A stretch of DNA of 64,000 bases from Euryhalocaulis sp050486445. GTDB lineage: Bacteria > Pseudomonadota > Alphaproteobacteria > Caulobacterales > Maricaulaceae. The notes beneath the pieces are model-generated. The model did no database searches and was not told the DNA's origin. It saw nothing but the letters and a program-made list of their open reading frames with translations. Shown piece by piece: positions 49,061 through 57,175 of the stretch. Positions within the stretch are counted from its first letter, which is position 1. Every line of letters begins with the position of its first letter. Position numbers and translations under genes: made by a program. The stretch is from assembly GCA_050486445.1 (NCBI GenBank), contig JBJHDH010000010.1, forward strand, positions 1 through 64,000. Direction: 5' to 3'.

Positions 49061-49426
49061 TCAGTCGATCAACTTTTCGACGCTCGCAAGCGCGGCGTCG
49101 AGCAAAGGCAGGTCTTCCTTGATGGTGCGCCACACATCGGGATGGGAGACGCCTTCCAGATACCGATGCGCGAGATAATCGCGAAAGCGAGCCGGCTTCG
49201 ACCATTCCGCCGACGGGTGAAGCTGATTGAGATTAATGGCAAGAGCCAAATCCTTGATCGCTTCACCGATAGCGATGAAATTCCGCTCAATGGCGTCCTG
49301 ACGCTCTTCGTTGGCGAAATAGGATTCCGCTGTATCCGCCGCTGTATAGCTCATAACACGCGCGATGCGACGCCGGGCGGCGGCGATGATTTCGCGTGGC
49401 GGCGGCGGCCGGCGCTTAAAAGACAT
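49061..49426 (-). CDS. HepT-like HEPN-domain toxin
   Basis: A 121-residue HEPN ribonuclease toxin of the HepT type. The active-site motif Rx4HxY is exact, in RDYLAHRYLEG; the residues before it (IERNFIAIGEAIKDL) form the conserved helix with acidic and Glu residues. In known HepT/MntA systems the antitoxin AMPylates this tyrosine. The start at 49426 (MSFKRRPPPP) gives an 11-nt overlap with the upstream mntA-like gene, with the antitoxin first. It belongs to the type VII toxin-antitoxin group. Confidence 0.88.
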   Translation of the reverse strand: MSFKRRPPPPREIIAAARRRIARVMSYTAADTAESYFANEERQDAIERNFIAIGEAIKDLALAINLNQLHPSAEWSKPARFRDYLAHRYLEGVSHPDVWRTIKEDLPLLDAALASVEKLID

Positions 49427-49718
49427 CGACCAGATCGGGCGTGACACGCGCGCGCATTTTTTCCGTATTGTTCAAGCCTGCCTGTGAGAAGACATCCGCC
49501 GGGCGTCCGAGTATGCGTTCAACGGCGTCCGAGACCCCGATCAGCTTGAACAGTCCCAGCGCCTCTCCATCGGGCGAATCGACGATCACGTCGATATCGC
49601 TTTGCTCATCCGCCTCATCCCGCGCGAGGGAGCCGAACAGGCGCATATGCGCGACGCCGAGCCGGTTGAACTCGGCCCGGTGTTCGCGGAGGCGTTCTAT
49701 GGCTTCGTCGCGGCGCAT
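49416..49718 (-). CDS. MntA-like minimal nucleotidyltransferase antitoxin
   Basis: A 100-residue MNT-fold nucleotidyltransferase. The signature GSx10DxD is exact: GSLARDEADEQSDIDVIVD, preceded by AHMRLFGS. It is the AMPylating antitoxin partner of HepT-type toxins. The C-terminus (DAVERILGRPADVFSQAGL, NTEKMRARV) is typical. It overlaps the toxin gene by 11 nt. The pair lies between the penicillin-binding protein gene and the ligI gene. Confidence 0.9.
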   Translation of the reverse strand: MRRDEAIERLREHRAEFNRLGVAHMRLFGSLARDEADEQSDIDVIVDSPDGEALGLFKLIGVSDAVERILGRPADVFSQAGLNNTEKMRARVTPDLVDVF

Positions 49719-49766
49719 GGCCAGAATATACGGGAATCTGGCGATTCCGTCATCATCCGTGAACGA

Positions 49767-50660
49767 TCAATCCGCCCAGTAGAGGCGCATGGGGTTGTCG
49801 ATCAGCAGGCGGCGCTGGAGGTCTTCCGTCACGGCGATATGCGGGATGCGGTCGACCAGCACGCCGTCATCGGGGATTTTGCCGTGCATGTTCGGGTGCG
49901 GCCAGTCGGTGCCCCAGAGCACGCGATCCGGGAATTGCTCGACCAGCGTCTTCGCGAAGGGAACCACATCCTCGTAAGGCGGGCCCTGCACGGAGAGGCG
50001 CTCCGGACAGCTCACTTTCGTCCAGATGTTTTCGTTACGCGTCATCAGGTCGCGGAACATGCGGAAACCGGCGCTGTCCGCGCCCGCCGCCACGTCCGGC
50101 CGCCCCATATGATCGACCACGATGATCGTCGGGATTTTTTCGAGAAAGGGCGTCAGCTCCTCCAGCTCGCTCGCCTCGAAATAGACCACCACATGCCAGC
50201 CGAGCGGCGCGATCCTGTCGACGATGCGGAAAAACACGTCCTGCGGCGTGGTGTCGACCAGCCGCTTGACGAAATTGAAGCGCACGCCGCGCACGCCGGC
50301 CGCGTGCATCGCTTTCAATGCGTCGGCCGTGACGTCATCGCCCACGGTCGCCACGCCGCGCGCGCGGCCATCCGACGCCAGGCAGGCATCGACCAGCGCG
50401 CGATTGTCCTTGCCGTGGCAGGTGGCCTGCACGATCACGTTGCGGTCGAAGCCGAGAAAATCGCGCAGGGCGAAGAGCTGTTCCTTGCTGGCGTCGCCGG
50501 GCGTGTATTTGCGCTCCGGCGCGAAGGGGAAGACGGCGGCCGGGCCGAACACATGGCAGTGCGCATCCACCGCGCCGGCGGGCGGGACGTAGGAGGGTTT
50601 TGACGGATTGGGCAGATAGGTGATTTGCGCTACATCGCGATCCGCCATTTTTTCGGTCAT
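49767..50660 (-). CDS. ligI: 2-pyrone-4,6-dicarboxylate hydrolase (LigI-like)
   Basis: A 297-residue amidohydrolase-superfamily enzyme that opens 2-pyrone-4,6-dicarboxylate to 4-oxalomesaconate/4-carboxy-2-hydroxymuconate in protocatechuate 4,5-cleavage. The HxH pair is in GAVDAHCHVFGP, with IVVDHMGRPD and RVLWGTDWPHPN (catalytic Asp) later; the family needs no metal. Length matches Sphingobium LigI. It follows ligU by 33 nt on the minus strand, with ligK upstream, so ligK-ligU-ligI form one operon divergent from ligA-ligB. Confidence 0.92.
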   Translation of the reverse strand: MTEKMADRDVAQITYLPNPSKPSYVPPAGAVDAHCHVFGPAAVFPFAPERKYTPGDASKEQLFALRDFLGFDRNVIVQATCHGKDNRALVDACLASDGRARGVATVGDDVTADALKAMHAAGVRGVRFNFVKRLVDTTPQDVFFRIVDRIAPLGWHVVVYFEASELEELTPFLEKIPTIIVVDHMGRPDVAAGADSAGFRMFRDLMTRNENIWTKVSCPERLSVQGPPYEDVVPFAKTLVEQFPDRVLWGTDWPHPNMHGKIPDDGVLVDRIPHIAVTEDLQRRLLIDNPMRLYWAD

Positions 50661-50693
50661 GCCCCTCTCCTGCTTTGATCTTATTGTTACGGC

Positions 50694-51776
50694 TTAGCCG
50701 AACACCACACCGTCGAACAGCTTGCGCGCGGTGCGCAACATGCCGGCGGCGGTGATATTGCCCGCCTCGTCCATTTCCAGCACCGCTTCTGTTTTCCCGG
50801 ACGGGTGCTCGATCTCCAGCGTCTTGCGTTTACCGGGCGGCAGGACCGCCATCGCAGCGGCGGGAGAGCCGGGCAGCACGGCGGCGCTGGCGACGCTGAC
50901 TGCGCCCAGCACGCCGATGCTGGCATGGGCGCGGTGCGGGATGAAGGTGCGGGTGGAAATGGCGCCGCCGTCGCGCGGGGGCGCGATCAGCGTCATTTTC
51001 GGCACGGATTTTTCCTTCACATCGCCGAGATTCATCAGCGGCCCAGCGGCGAGACGCACGGCTTCGATCTTCGCCTTCAGCGCGTCATTCCCGTCCAGTT
51101 CCTCGCGCGTTTCGTATCCGGTGATACCGAAATCGGACGCGCGCAGGATGACGACCGGCATCCCATTATCGATCAGCGTGACCTCCGCCCCAGCCACCAC
51201 ATCCACGGCGTTGCCGGTGGGCAGCAGCGCGCCGCAGGAGGAACCCGCCGTATCGGTGAACAGCAGCGGGACCGGCGCCGCTGTTCCCGGCACGCCGTCA
51301 ATGCGCGCATCGCCAGCATAGCCTACGATCCCTTTGGGCGTCTGAACCGTGGCGGTGGCGAACTGGCCGGTATTTTCCATAAAGATACGTACGTCCGTCT
51401 CGCCGTCCTGCGCCGCGACCAGGCCGCGCTCGATGGCGAAGGGGCCGATTCCGGCGAGGATATTGCCGCAATTCTGCGCGTCGGTGACGATGGCCTGATC
51501 GACAAAGACCTGAAGGAACAGATAGTCGACATCCGCGCCCTCGCGACTGGATTTGGAAACCACGGCGACTTTGGACGTAAGCGGATCGGCGCCGCCCATG
51601 CCGTCGATCTGGCGCGGGTCTGGGCTGCCCATGACGCGCAGCAGGAAGGCGTCGCGCGTACCCGTATCGGCCGGCAAATCCTCAGCCAGAAAATAGCCGC
51701 CCTTGGACGTGCCGCCGCGCATCCACATGCAGCGAACGCCGCCGGGCACGATGTCGCCGCGAGGGGCGTCAGACAT
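50694..51776 (-). CDS. ligU: 4-oxalomesaconate tautomerase (LigU/GalD, PrpF family)
   Basis: A 360-residue protein of the PrpF/diaminopimelate-epimerase fold. It starts VRCMWMRGGTSKGGYFL and contains TSKVAVVSKS (Lys69) and DAQNCGNILAGIGPFAIE (Cys103), the lysine and cysteine positions that correspond, with a small offset, to the catalytic residues of characterised LigU; GSSCGALLPTGN is the second conserved block. LigU isomerises the double bond of 4-oxalomesaconate before hydration. It overlaps ligK by 8 nt. Confidence 0.88.
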   Translation of the reverse strand: MSDAPRGDIVPGGVRCMWMRGGTSKGGYFLAEDLPADTGTRDAFLLRVMGSPDPRQIDGMGGADPLTSKVAVVSKSSREGADVDYLFLQVFVDQAIVTDAQNCGNILAGIGPFAIERGLVAAQDGETDVRIFMENTGQFATATVQTPKGIVGYAGDARIDGVPGTAAPVPLLFTDTAGSSCGALLPTGNAVDVVAGAEVTLIDNGMPVVILRASDFGITGYETREELDGNDALKAKIEAVRLAAGPLMNLGDVKEKSVPKMTLIAPPRDGGAISTRTFIPHRAHASIGVLGAVSVASAAVLPGSPAAAMAVLPPGKRKTLEIEHPSGKTEAVLEMDEAGNITAAGMLRTARKLFDGVVFG

Positions 51777-52443
51777 ATTTCAGGCCTTTTTCCTTCAGGC
51801 GCGGACGCATGTCGTAGATGTCGAGCCCCAGCTCGCCGGCGGCGAGACGGCGGCGCTTGTCCTCTTCCTTCGCTTCGCGGTCCTTCGATTTGGCCAGCAC
51901 GTCCGCGGCCTCTTCCCGGCGCACGACGCACACGCCGTCATCGTCGGCCACGATCACATCGCCGGGATTGACCAGCTCTCCGGCGCAGACGACGGGGATG
52001 TTCACGCTGCCCAGCGTCTCTTTCACCGTGCCCTGGGCGCAGACGGCCTTGGACCAGACCGGGAAATCCATTTCGGTGAGATCGCGCACATCGCGCACGC
52101 CGCCGTCGATGACCAGACCGCGGCAGCCGCGCGCCTGGGCGCTGGTGGCCAGCAGGTCACCGAAAAAGCCCTGATCGGCCGGCGAGGTGACGGCCAGCAC
52201 CAGAATATCGCCGGGCTTTATCTGTTCGATGGCGACATGGATCATCCAGTTGTCGCCGGGCTGGGCCAGAATGGTGACGGCGGAGCCCGCGACACGCTTT
52301 CCGGCATAGATCGGGCGCATATAGTGGGCGAGCAGGCCGCGGCGGCCCTGCGCCTCATGCACCGTGGCCACCCCGCATTCGCCAAGGCCGTCGATCACCG
52401 CCGAGTCGGCGCGCTCTATCTTCTGGACCACCACGTTCGCCAT
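51769..52443 (-). CDS. ligK: 4-carboxy-4-hydroxy-2-oxoadipate aldolase (LigK, RraA fold)
   Basis: A 224-residue class II aldolase that splits 4-carboxy-4-hydroxy-2-oxoadipate into pyruvate and oxaloacetate, the last step of the 4,5-cleavage route. The RraA-fold core is visible: GVATVHEAQGRRGLL, GDLLATSAQARGCRGLVIDGG (in parts), and DGGVRDVRDL with the catalytic Arg and metal-binding Asp. The C-terminus REEAADVLAKSKDREAKEED is typical. The ATG at 52443 is the first gene of the minus-strand half of the cluster; the divergent dehydrogenase gene starts 204 nt away. Confidence 0.92.
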   Translation of the reverse strand: MANVVVQKIERADSAVIDGLGECGVATVHEAQGRRGLLAHYMRPIYAGKRVAGSAVTILAQPGDNWMIHVAIEQIKPGDILVLAVTSPADQGFFGDLLATSAQARGCRGLVIDGGVRDVRDLTEMDFPVWSKAVCAQGTVKETLGSVNIPVVCAGELVNPGDVIVADDDGVCVVRREEAADVLAKSKDREAKEEDKRRRLAAGELGLDIYDMRPRLKEKGLKYV

Positions 52444-52585
52444 GCGTTTCCCCTGACTGTGGTTTGCGTTTTCGCGGCTGCTGGAGAGGGCGCGTTTCCC
52501 GCATTCTAGAAGCCGGAAACGGCCGCGCCAGACCCGGAAAAGGACTGGAAAAGAACGGTTGAATGTCGGAGACGCCTTATAGGAT

Positions 52586-52606
52586 GTCTGGCGGGTTTTG
52601 ACAGAC
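52586..52606. promoter_or_regulatory. Candidate operator/promoter between the two lig operons
   Basis: A palindrome GTCTG-N11-CAGAC (52586-52590, 52602-52606) overlaps a perfect -35 TTGACA (52598-52603) reading towards ligA; the expected -10 is poor, as in activated promoters. On the minus strand TATAAG near 52578 may be a -10 for ligK. The N11 spacing suits a LysR-type regulator such as LigR, not encoded in this window. Confidence 0.5.
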
Positions 52607-52647
52607 CGCAATTCCGCCGGAGCCTCTTGCCTGTAACCGGGTGCGCA

Positions 52648-53592
52648 ATGCCTGAGTCCGCCGCCGAGATTGTCCAGTCCGTCCCGGACGCCGCCCTGAT
52701 CGGGTTTGGCGAGGCCGGCCAGGCCTTCGCCGCCGGCTGGCGCGCCGAGGGGGCGGACACGGTCACCGCCTATGACATCAAGACAGACGCGGACCCCCGG
52801 ACCGCCGCCGCCAAGCGCGAGGATTACGCCCGTGTCCGCGTGCTGGGCCAGAATACGCTGGCCGGGGCGCTGGCGAACGCCAAATTCGTGGTCAGCGTGG
52901 TGACGGCCGATCAGGCCCGAGCGGCGGCCGAGGCGGCGGCGCCGCATCTGGTCCGGGGCGCGCTCTTTCTCGACTGCAATAGCTGTGCGCCCGCGACCAA
53001 ACAGGGAAACGCGGCGACAATCGAGGAATCCGGCGGCCGCTATGTGGATGTGGCGGTGATGGCCCCGGTGCATCCGCGCCGGCACAAGACCGCCATGCTG
53101 GTTTCCGGCCCGCACGCCGCCCGTGCCGTGGAGGCGATGGGCGCGCTGGGCATGGAGGCCCGCGCCGTGGAGGGCGGGGTTGGCGCGGCCAGCGCCATCA
53201 AGATGATCCGCAGCGTGATGGTGAAGGGGCTGGAGGCCCTGACGCTGGAATCCGTGCTTTCCGCCGTGAAGGCAGGGGTGGACGAAGAGGTTCTGGCCTC
53301 GCTGGCTGCGACATTTCCGGGGTTCGACTGGCCCCGGCAGAGCGCCTATATGCTGGAACGGGCGGCCAGTCATGGCGTCCGCCGCGCGGCGGAAATGCGC
53401 GAGGCGGCCCTGACGGTCGACGGGCTCGGCCTGATCGGGCATATGGCGCGGGCCACGGCGGAACGCGAGGAGCAGATCGGCCGGCTGGGCGTTCACGCCC
53501 GGGAGGATGAGAATTACGCCGCCCTGGCGCGGCGTCTGCTGGACGCGCTGGCGTCCGCGGAACAGGACAAAAAGACAAAGCGGGAAGAGTGA
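52648..53592 (+). CDS. NAD(P)-binding DUF1932 protein of the lig cluster
   Basis: A 314-residue protein with a 6-phosphogluconate-dehydrogenase-like N-terminal Rossmann domain (ALIGFGEAGQAFAAGW, then LDCNSCAPATKQ) and a C-terminal DUF1932 domain (AASAIKMIRSVMVKGLEALTL, with the conserved Lys). Similar proteins occur beside ligK or ligA in Sphingobium-type clusters; the role in protocatechuate breakdown is not proven. The start at 52648 gives the family N-terminus. It is followed by ligA after 10 nt. Confidence 0.85.
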   Translation: MPESAAEIVQSVPDAALIGFGEAGQAFAAGWRAEGADTVTAYDIKTDADPRTAAAKREDYARVRVLGQNTLAGALANAKFVVSVVTADQARAAAEAAAPHLVRGALFLDCNSCAPATKQGNAATIEESGGRYVDVAVMAPVHPRRHKTAMLVSGPHAARAVEAMGALGMEARAVEGGVGAASAIKMIRSVMVKGLEALTLESVLSAVKAGVDEEVLASLAATFPGFDWPRQSAYMLERAASHGVRRAAEMREAALTVDGLGLIGHMARATAEREEQIGRLGVHAREDENYAALARRLLDALASAEQDKKTKREE

Positions 53593-53602
53593 GGAAGCGA
53601 GA

Positions 53603-54016
53603 ATGAGCGGACCCAAACCCAAGCCGAACGCATACGACGACATTCCGGGAACCATCGTATTCGACGCCCAGCGTGCGCGGCGCGGCTATCATCTGAACCA
53701 GTTCCTGTATTCGCTGATGAGCGCGGAGAACCGGAAATCCTTCCTCTCCGACGAGCGCAAATATCTGGACACGTTCCCGATGACCGAGGCGCAGAAGGTT
53801 GCGGTGATGAAGCGCGACTGGAACACGCTGCTGGAACTGGGCGGCGTTTCCTACGCGCTGGCCAAGCTCGCCTTCACCGACGAGCATTCCTACCAGTACA
53901 TGGCGGCGGAAATGTCGCATATGACCCAGCAGGAATATGCCGACATGATGATCGCCGGCGGCCGCAGCCTTGATGACGGCTGGCGCTATAAGCACGAACG
54001 CGAAGGGAAGAAATAG
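53603..54016 (+). CDS. ligA: Protocatechuate 4,5-dioxygenase alpha subunit
   Basis: A 137-residue LigA. It has GTIVFDAQRARRGYHLNQFL, SLMSAENRKSFLSDERKYL, TEAQKVAVMKRDWNTLLELG and the AAEMSHMTQQEYADMMIAGG C-terminal block, all characteristic of the small subunit that caps the active site of the LigAB dioxygenase. AGGAAG 8-10 nt before the ATG is the ribosome binding site. ligB follows with one base between stop and start. Confidence 0.95.
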   Translation: MSGPKPKPNAYDDIPGTIVFDAQRARRGYHLNQFLYSLMSAENRKSFLSDERKYLDTFPMTEAQKVAVMKRDWNTLLELGGVSYALAKLAFTDEHSYQYMAAEMSHMTQQEYADMMIAGGRSLDDGWRYKHEREGKK

Positions 54017-54017
54017 A

Positions 54018-54893
54018 ATGGCGAAGATCATCGCCGGTTTCGGCACATCGCACACGCCCGCCATCGGCGCGGCGCTGGACCTTGGCAAGAAGGACGAGCC
54101 CTACTGGGCGCCGCTGTTCAAGGGCTATGAGCCTGCGAAAAAGTGGATGGAAGAGGTGAAGCCCGATGTGGTGATCATGGTCTATAACGACCATGTCAAC
54201 GCATTCGATTTCAAGATCATCCCGACCTTCGCTATTGGCTGCGCCGACGAGTTTCCCATCGCCGACGAAGGCTGGGGCGCGCGCCCGGTGCCCGTCGTGA
54301 AAGGCTATCCGGAATTCGCCTCGCATCTGGTGCAGTCGCTGGTGCTCGACGAATTCGACATCACCATCGTCAACGAGATGCAGGTCGATCACGGCCTGAC
54401 CGTGCCGATGAGCCTGGCCTTCGGCCAGCCGAAGGAATGGCCGGTGCGGGTGATCCCGCTTTCGGTGAACGTGATCCAGTATCCGGCGCCGACCGGCAAT
54501 CGCTGCTATAATCTCGGCAAGGCGATCAAGAAGGCTGTCGAAAGCTGGGACGAAAATCTGAACGTCGTGATTTTCGGCACCGGCGGGATGAGCCACCAGA
54601 TCCAGCACGAGCGCGCCGGCCTGATCAACACGCCGTGGGACACGGCGTTCCTGAACGACCTGACCGCCAATCCGCAGCGTCTGGTGGAGCTGGAGCCTCT
54701 CGAATATCTGCGCGAGGCCGGCAATGAGGCGATCGAGCTGGTGATGTGGCTGACCATGCGCGGCGCGCTGGGTGAGGACGCGAAAGAAGTCTATCGCTTC
54801 TATCACGTGCCCGCCTCCTCCACCGGCGTCGGGCATATCATCATTGAGGAAAAGAGTTTCCACGAAAGCCGCAAGGGCAAGAAGGCGGCCTGA
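54018..54893 (+). CDS. ligB: Protocatechuate 4,5-dioxygenase beta subunit
   Basis: A 291-residue catalytic subunit that cleaves the ring of protocatechuate between C4 and C5 using Fe(II). Metal ligands fit: His12 in GFGTSHTPAI, His59 in MVYNDHVNAF and a glutamate in the NEAIELVMW region; the catalytic base histidine is in GGMSHQIQHERAG. NEMQVDHGLTVPMSLAF and EDAKEVYRFYHVPASSTGVG are typical. It is the last gene of the plus-strand operon and ends at a terminator. Confidence 0.95.
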   Translation: MAKIIAGFGTSHTPAIGAALDLGKKDEPYWAPLFKGYEPAKKWMEEVKPDVVIMVYNDHVNAFDFKIIPTFAIGCADEFPIADEGWGARPVPVVKGYPEFASHLVQSLVLDEFDITIVNEMQVDHGLTVPMSLAFGQPKEWPVRVIPLSVNVIQYPAPTGNRCYNLGKAIKKAVESWDENLNVVIFGTGGMSHQIQHERAGLINTPWDTAFLNDLTANPQRLVELEPLEYLREAGNEAIELVMWLTMRGALGEDAKEVYRFYHVPASSTGVGHIIIEEKSFHESRKGKKAA

Positions 54894-54927
54894 CGCGCGC
54901 GGTCACGGGAAATTCTGAATTTTGGAG

Positions 54928-54956
54928 ACGGCCGGGACTTCACGCCCGGCCGTTTC
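54928..54956 (+). terminator. Terminator after ligB
   Basis: Perfect 9-bp stem ACGGCCGGG (54928-54936), loop ACTTCACG, CCCGGCCGT (54945-54953), followed by TTCTGCGTTT. The T-tract is short. Confidence 0.7.
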
Positions 54957-54962
54957 TGCGTT

Positions 54963-55066
54963 TAGAGCGTGATCCGCCTGCACGGATCACGCTCTACACT
55001 TTGATGGCGAGCAATTTCATCGGTTTGAATGGCGTCTGCGATTCCATTCAAACCGATATTGCTCTA
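54963..55066. repeat. Two adjacent palindromic elements between ligB and ligC
   Basis: First: TAGAGCGTGATCCG (54963-54976) with CGGATCACGCTCTA (54983-54996), perfect over 14 bp. Second: imperfect hairpin 55009-55066 with arms GAGCAAT...TCGGTTTGAATGG and CCATTCAAACCGA...TTGCTC. Both resemble short palindromes scattered in alphaproteobacterial genomes. They split ligC from the ligAB operon. Confidence 0.8.
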
Positions 55067-55156
55067 GACAGGCCCTAGCTGCGGGGCGGCGCGCATCATG
55101 GCGTGCGCGGCGCCCGGACACGACGAGACACGACCAGATTTCGGAGAGGAACCCTC

Positions 55157-56101
55157 ATGAAAGTCTTGATGGCAGGCCAGGGCGCATTCGGTCAGAAGCA
55201 TCTGGATGCATTGAAGAATATTCCGGGCATCGAGGTCGCGACGCTGGTCGGCGGCAGCCCGGACTCCACAAAGGAAGTCGCCGCCAAATACGGCATCCCG
55301 CACTGGACCACTGACCTGGCCGAAGGTCTGGCCCAGCCGGGCGTGGAGGCCGCCCTGCTGGCCACGCCGACCCAGATGCACGCGGCGCAGGCGCTCCAGT
55401 GCATGGACGCCGGCAAGCATGTGATGGTCGAGATTCCGATGGCCGACAATATCGAGGATTCGCGCGCGCTGGTCGCCAAGCAGAAAGAAACCGGACTGGT
55501 CGCCATGTCGGGCCAGACGCGGCGCTTCAACCCTTCGCATCAATTCATCAACAAGCGAATCCGGAACGGCGAGTTCAAAATCCACCAGATGGATGTGCAG
55601 ACCTATTTCTTCCGCCGCACGAACCTGAACGCGCTGGGCCAGCCACGGAGCTGGACCGACCATCTGCTGTGGCACCATGCCTGCCACACCGTGGACCTGT
55701 TTCAGTACCAGACCGGCGAGACGATCAGCGAATGCTTCGCTGTGCAGGGGCCGAACCACCCCGATCTCGGCATCGCCATGGATATGGGCATTCTGATGAA
55801 GACGCCGTCCGGCGCGATCTGCACCCTATCGCTGTCGTTCAACAATGACGGGCCACTGGGCACCTTCTTCCGCTATATCGGCGACAGCGCCACCTATATT
55901 GCGCGCTATGACGATCTTTATAACGGCAAGGAAGAGCAGATCGACGTCTCGAAGGTCGATGTCTCGATGAACGGTATCGAGCTTCAGGACCGGGAATTCT
56001 TCGCCGCCATCAAGGAGGGCCGCGAGCCGAACGGCTCTGTCGCGCAGGTTCTCCCGGCGATGGAAGTGCTGCACAAGCTCGACCGGATGCTGGAAGGCTG
56101 A
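55157..56101 (+). CDS. ligC: 4-carboxy-2-hydroxymuconate-6-semialdehyde dehydrogenase (LigC)
   Basis: A 314-residue NADP-dependent dehydrogenase of the Gfo/Idh/MocA fold that oxidises the LigAB product, as a cyclic hemiacetal, to 2-pyrone-4,6-dicarboxylate. N-terminal KVLMAGQGAFGQKHLDAL is the dinucleotide site; HVMVEIPMADN replaces the usual EKP motif, as in LigC; LLWHHACHTVDLFQYQTG and the GQTRRFNPSHQF segment are characteristic. GGAGAGGAAC precedes the ATG. It is transcribed apart from ligAB, with its own terminator-like hairpin at 56128-56154. Confidence 0.93.
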   Translation: MKVLMAGQGAFGQKHLDALKNIPGIEVATLVGGSPDSTKEVAAKYGIPHWTTDLAEGLAQPGVEAALLATPTQMHAAQALQCMDAGKHVMVEIPMADNIEDSRALVAKQKETGLVAMSGQTRRFNPSHQFINKRIRNGEFKIHQMDVQTYFFRRTNLNALGQPRSWTDHLLWHHACHTVDLFQYQTGETISECFAVQGPNHPDLGIAMDMGILMKTPSGAICTLSLSFNNDGPLGTFFRYIGDSATYIARYDDLYNGKEEQIDVSKVDVSMNGIELQDREFFAAIKEGREPNGSVAQVLPAMEVLHKLDRMLEG

Positions 56102-56127
56102 GCGGCGGGTATTTTGATCTCCCCCGC

Positions 56128-56154
56128 CGGGCCGGAAGAAATCATTCCGGCCCG
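56128..56154 (+). terminator. Hairpin after ligC, likely terminator
   Basis: Perfect 10-bp stem CGGGCCGGAA (56128-56137), 7-nt loop, TTCCGGCCCG (56145-56154), followed by CTCTTG. The poor T-tract makes factor-independent termination uncertain. Confidence 0.55.
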
Positions 56155-56216
56155 CTCTTGACCGGCGTGGCCGCGCGGGAACACTGCCTCTGGAAACAAA
56201 CACGGGGGAGGATTCC

Positions 56217-57116
56217 ATGAATCTGTGCTGGCTTCTGGCGGGCATGTCGGCCTTGGCCGCGCCCGCATTCGCGCAAACGGTCATCGCCGCCGATCCGGAT
56301 TATCCGTGCGAGGGGGTCTGCGCGCGCGCGATCGAGCCGCACGCGCCGTTCCACATCCATGGCGACACCTGGTTCGTCGGCACGGCAGGACTGACCAGCC
56401 TGCTGATCGTTTCGGACGAGGGGCATATTCTGGCCGATACCGGCTATCCCGCGGCGGCGCCGCAGATCGCGGAGAATATCGCGGCGCTGGGCTTCGATGT
56501 CGCGGATATCCGGCTGATCCTCAGCACCCACTCGCATGGCGACCATGCCGGGGCGCTGGCGGCGTTTCAGGCGGCCAGCGGGGCGCCGGTGGCCGCCAGT
56601 CCGAAAACGGCCGGGGCGCTGGAGGGCGGGCGGCCGATCCCGGAAGATTTATATTACCATGAGCGTCCGGGTCCGGATTACCCGCCGGTCGCCAATCTCC
56701 AGCATGTGGCCGATGGCGAGACACTGCGGGTGGGGCCGCACGCGGTGACCGCGATCTACACGCCCGGCCATACGCCGGGGGGAACCACCTGGACCTGGCG
56801 TTCGTGCGAGGGCGATTCCTGCGTGAACATTGTCCACGCCGACAGCGTCAGCCCCATCGCGCCCGCCGGATGGCGCTTCACCGACAATCCGGATCATGCC
56901 GAAACATACCGCAACAGCATGGCGCGTATCGCCGCCCTGCCCTGCGATATCGTGACGACGACACACACCGAAATGAGCGGCATGATGGACAAGGCGGCGC
57001 GCATCGGACAATCCGCGGACAACCCGTTTATCGATCCGCTCGGCTGCGCCCGCTATGCGCTGCGCTACGCCGAGGCGCTGGGCCGCATCCTCATCCAGGA
57101 GGCCGCGGCGGAATAA
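56217..57116 (+). CDS. Subclass B3-like metallo-beta-lactamase-fold protein
   Basis: A 299-residue exported protein with a signal peptide (LLAGMSALAAPAFA). Zinc ligands of the B3 type are present: HSHGDH (His105, His107, Asp109, His110), His185 in YTPGHTPGGT and a later His (about 250) in VTTTHTEMSG. The family stretch FHIHGDTWFVGTAGLTSLLI and IHADSVSPIA-like NIVHADSVSPI are typical of B3 enzymes and their relatives. Whether it hydrolyses beta-lactams or other substrates cannot be told from sequence. Extra cysteines (31, 35, 197, 202) suggest disulfides. GGGGGAGGA is the ribosome binding site. Confidence 0.82.
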   Translation: MNLCWLLAGMSALAAPAFAQTVIAADPDYPCEGVCARAIEPHAPFHIHGDTWFVGTAGLTSLLIVSDEGHILADTGYPAAAPQIAENIAALGFDVADIRLILSTHSHGDHAGALAAFQAASGAPVAASPKTAGALEGGRPIPEDLYYHERPGPDYPPVANLQHVADGETLRVGPHAVTAIYTPGHTPGGTTWTWRSCEGDSCVNIVHADSVSPIAPAGWRFTDNPDHAETYRNSMARIAALPCDIVTTTHTEMSGMMDKAARIGQSADNPFIDPLGCARYALRYAEALGRILIQEAAAE

Positions 57117-57175
57117 GAGTATTGCGGCGCAATCGAGTCTTGCCTTCCGGTGACGCAATCGGACAAAACGGCGGC

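Noticed and set aside
51769..53655. Long upstream extension of the ligK frame
   Set aside because: The frame is open far upstream, but that part is antisense to the DUF1932 gene; the family start is at 52443.
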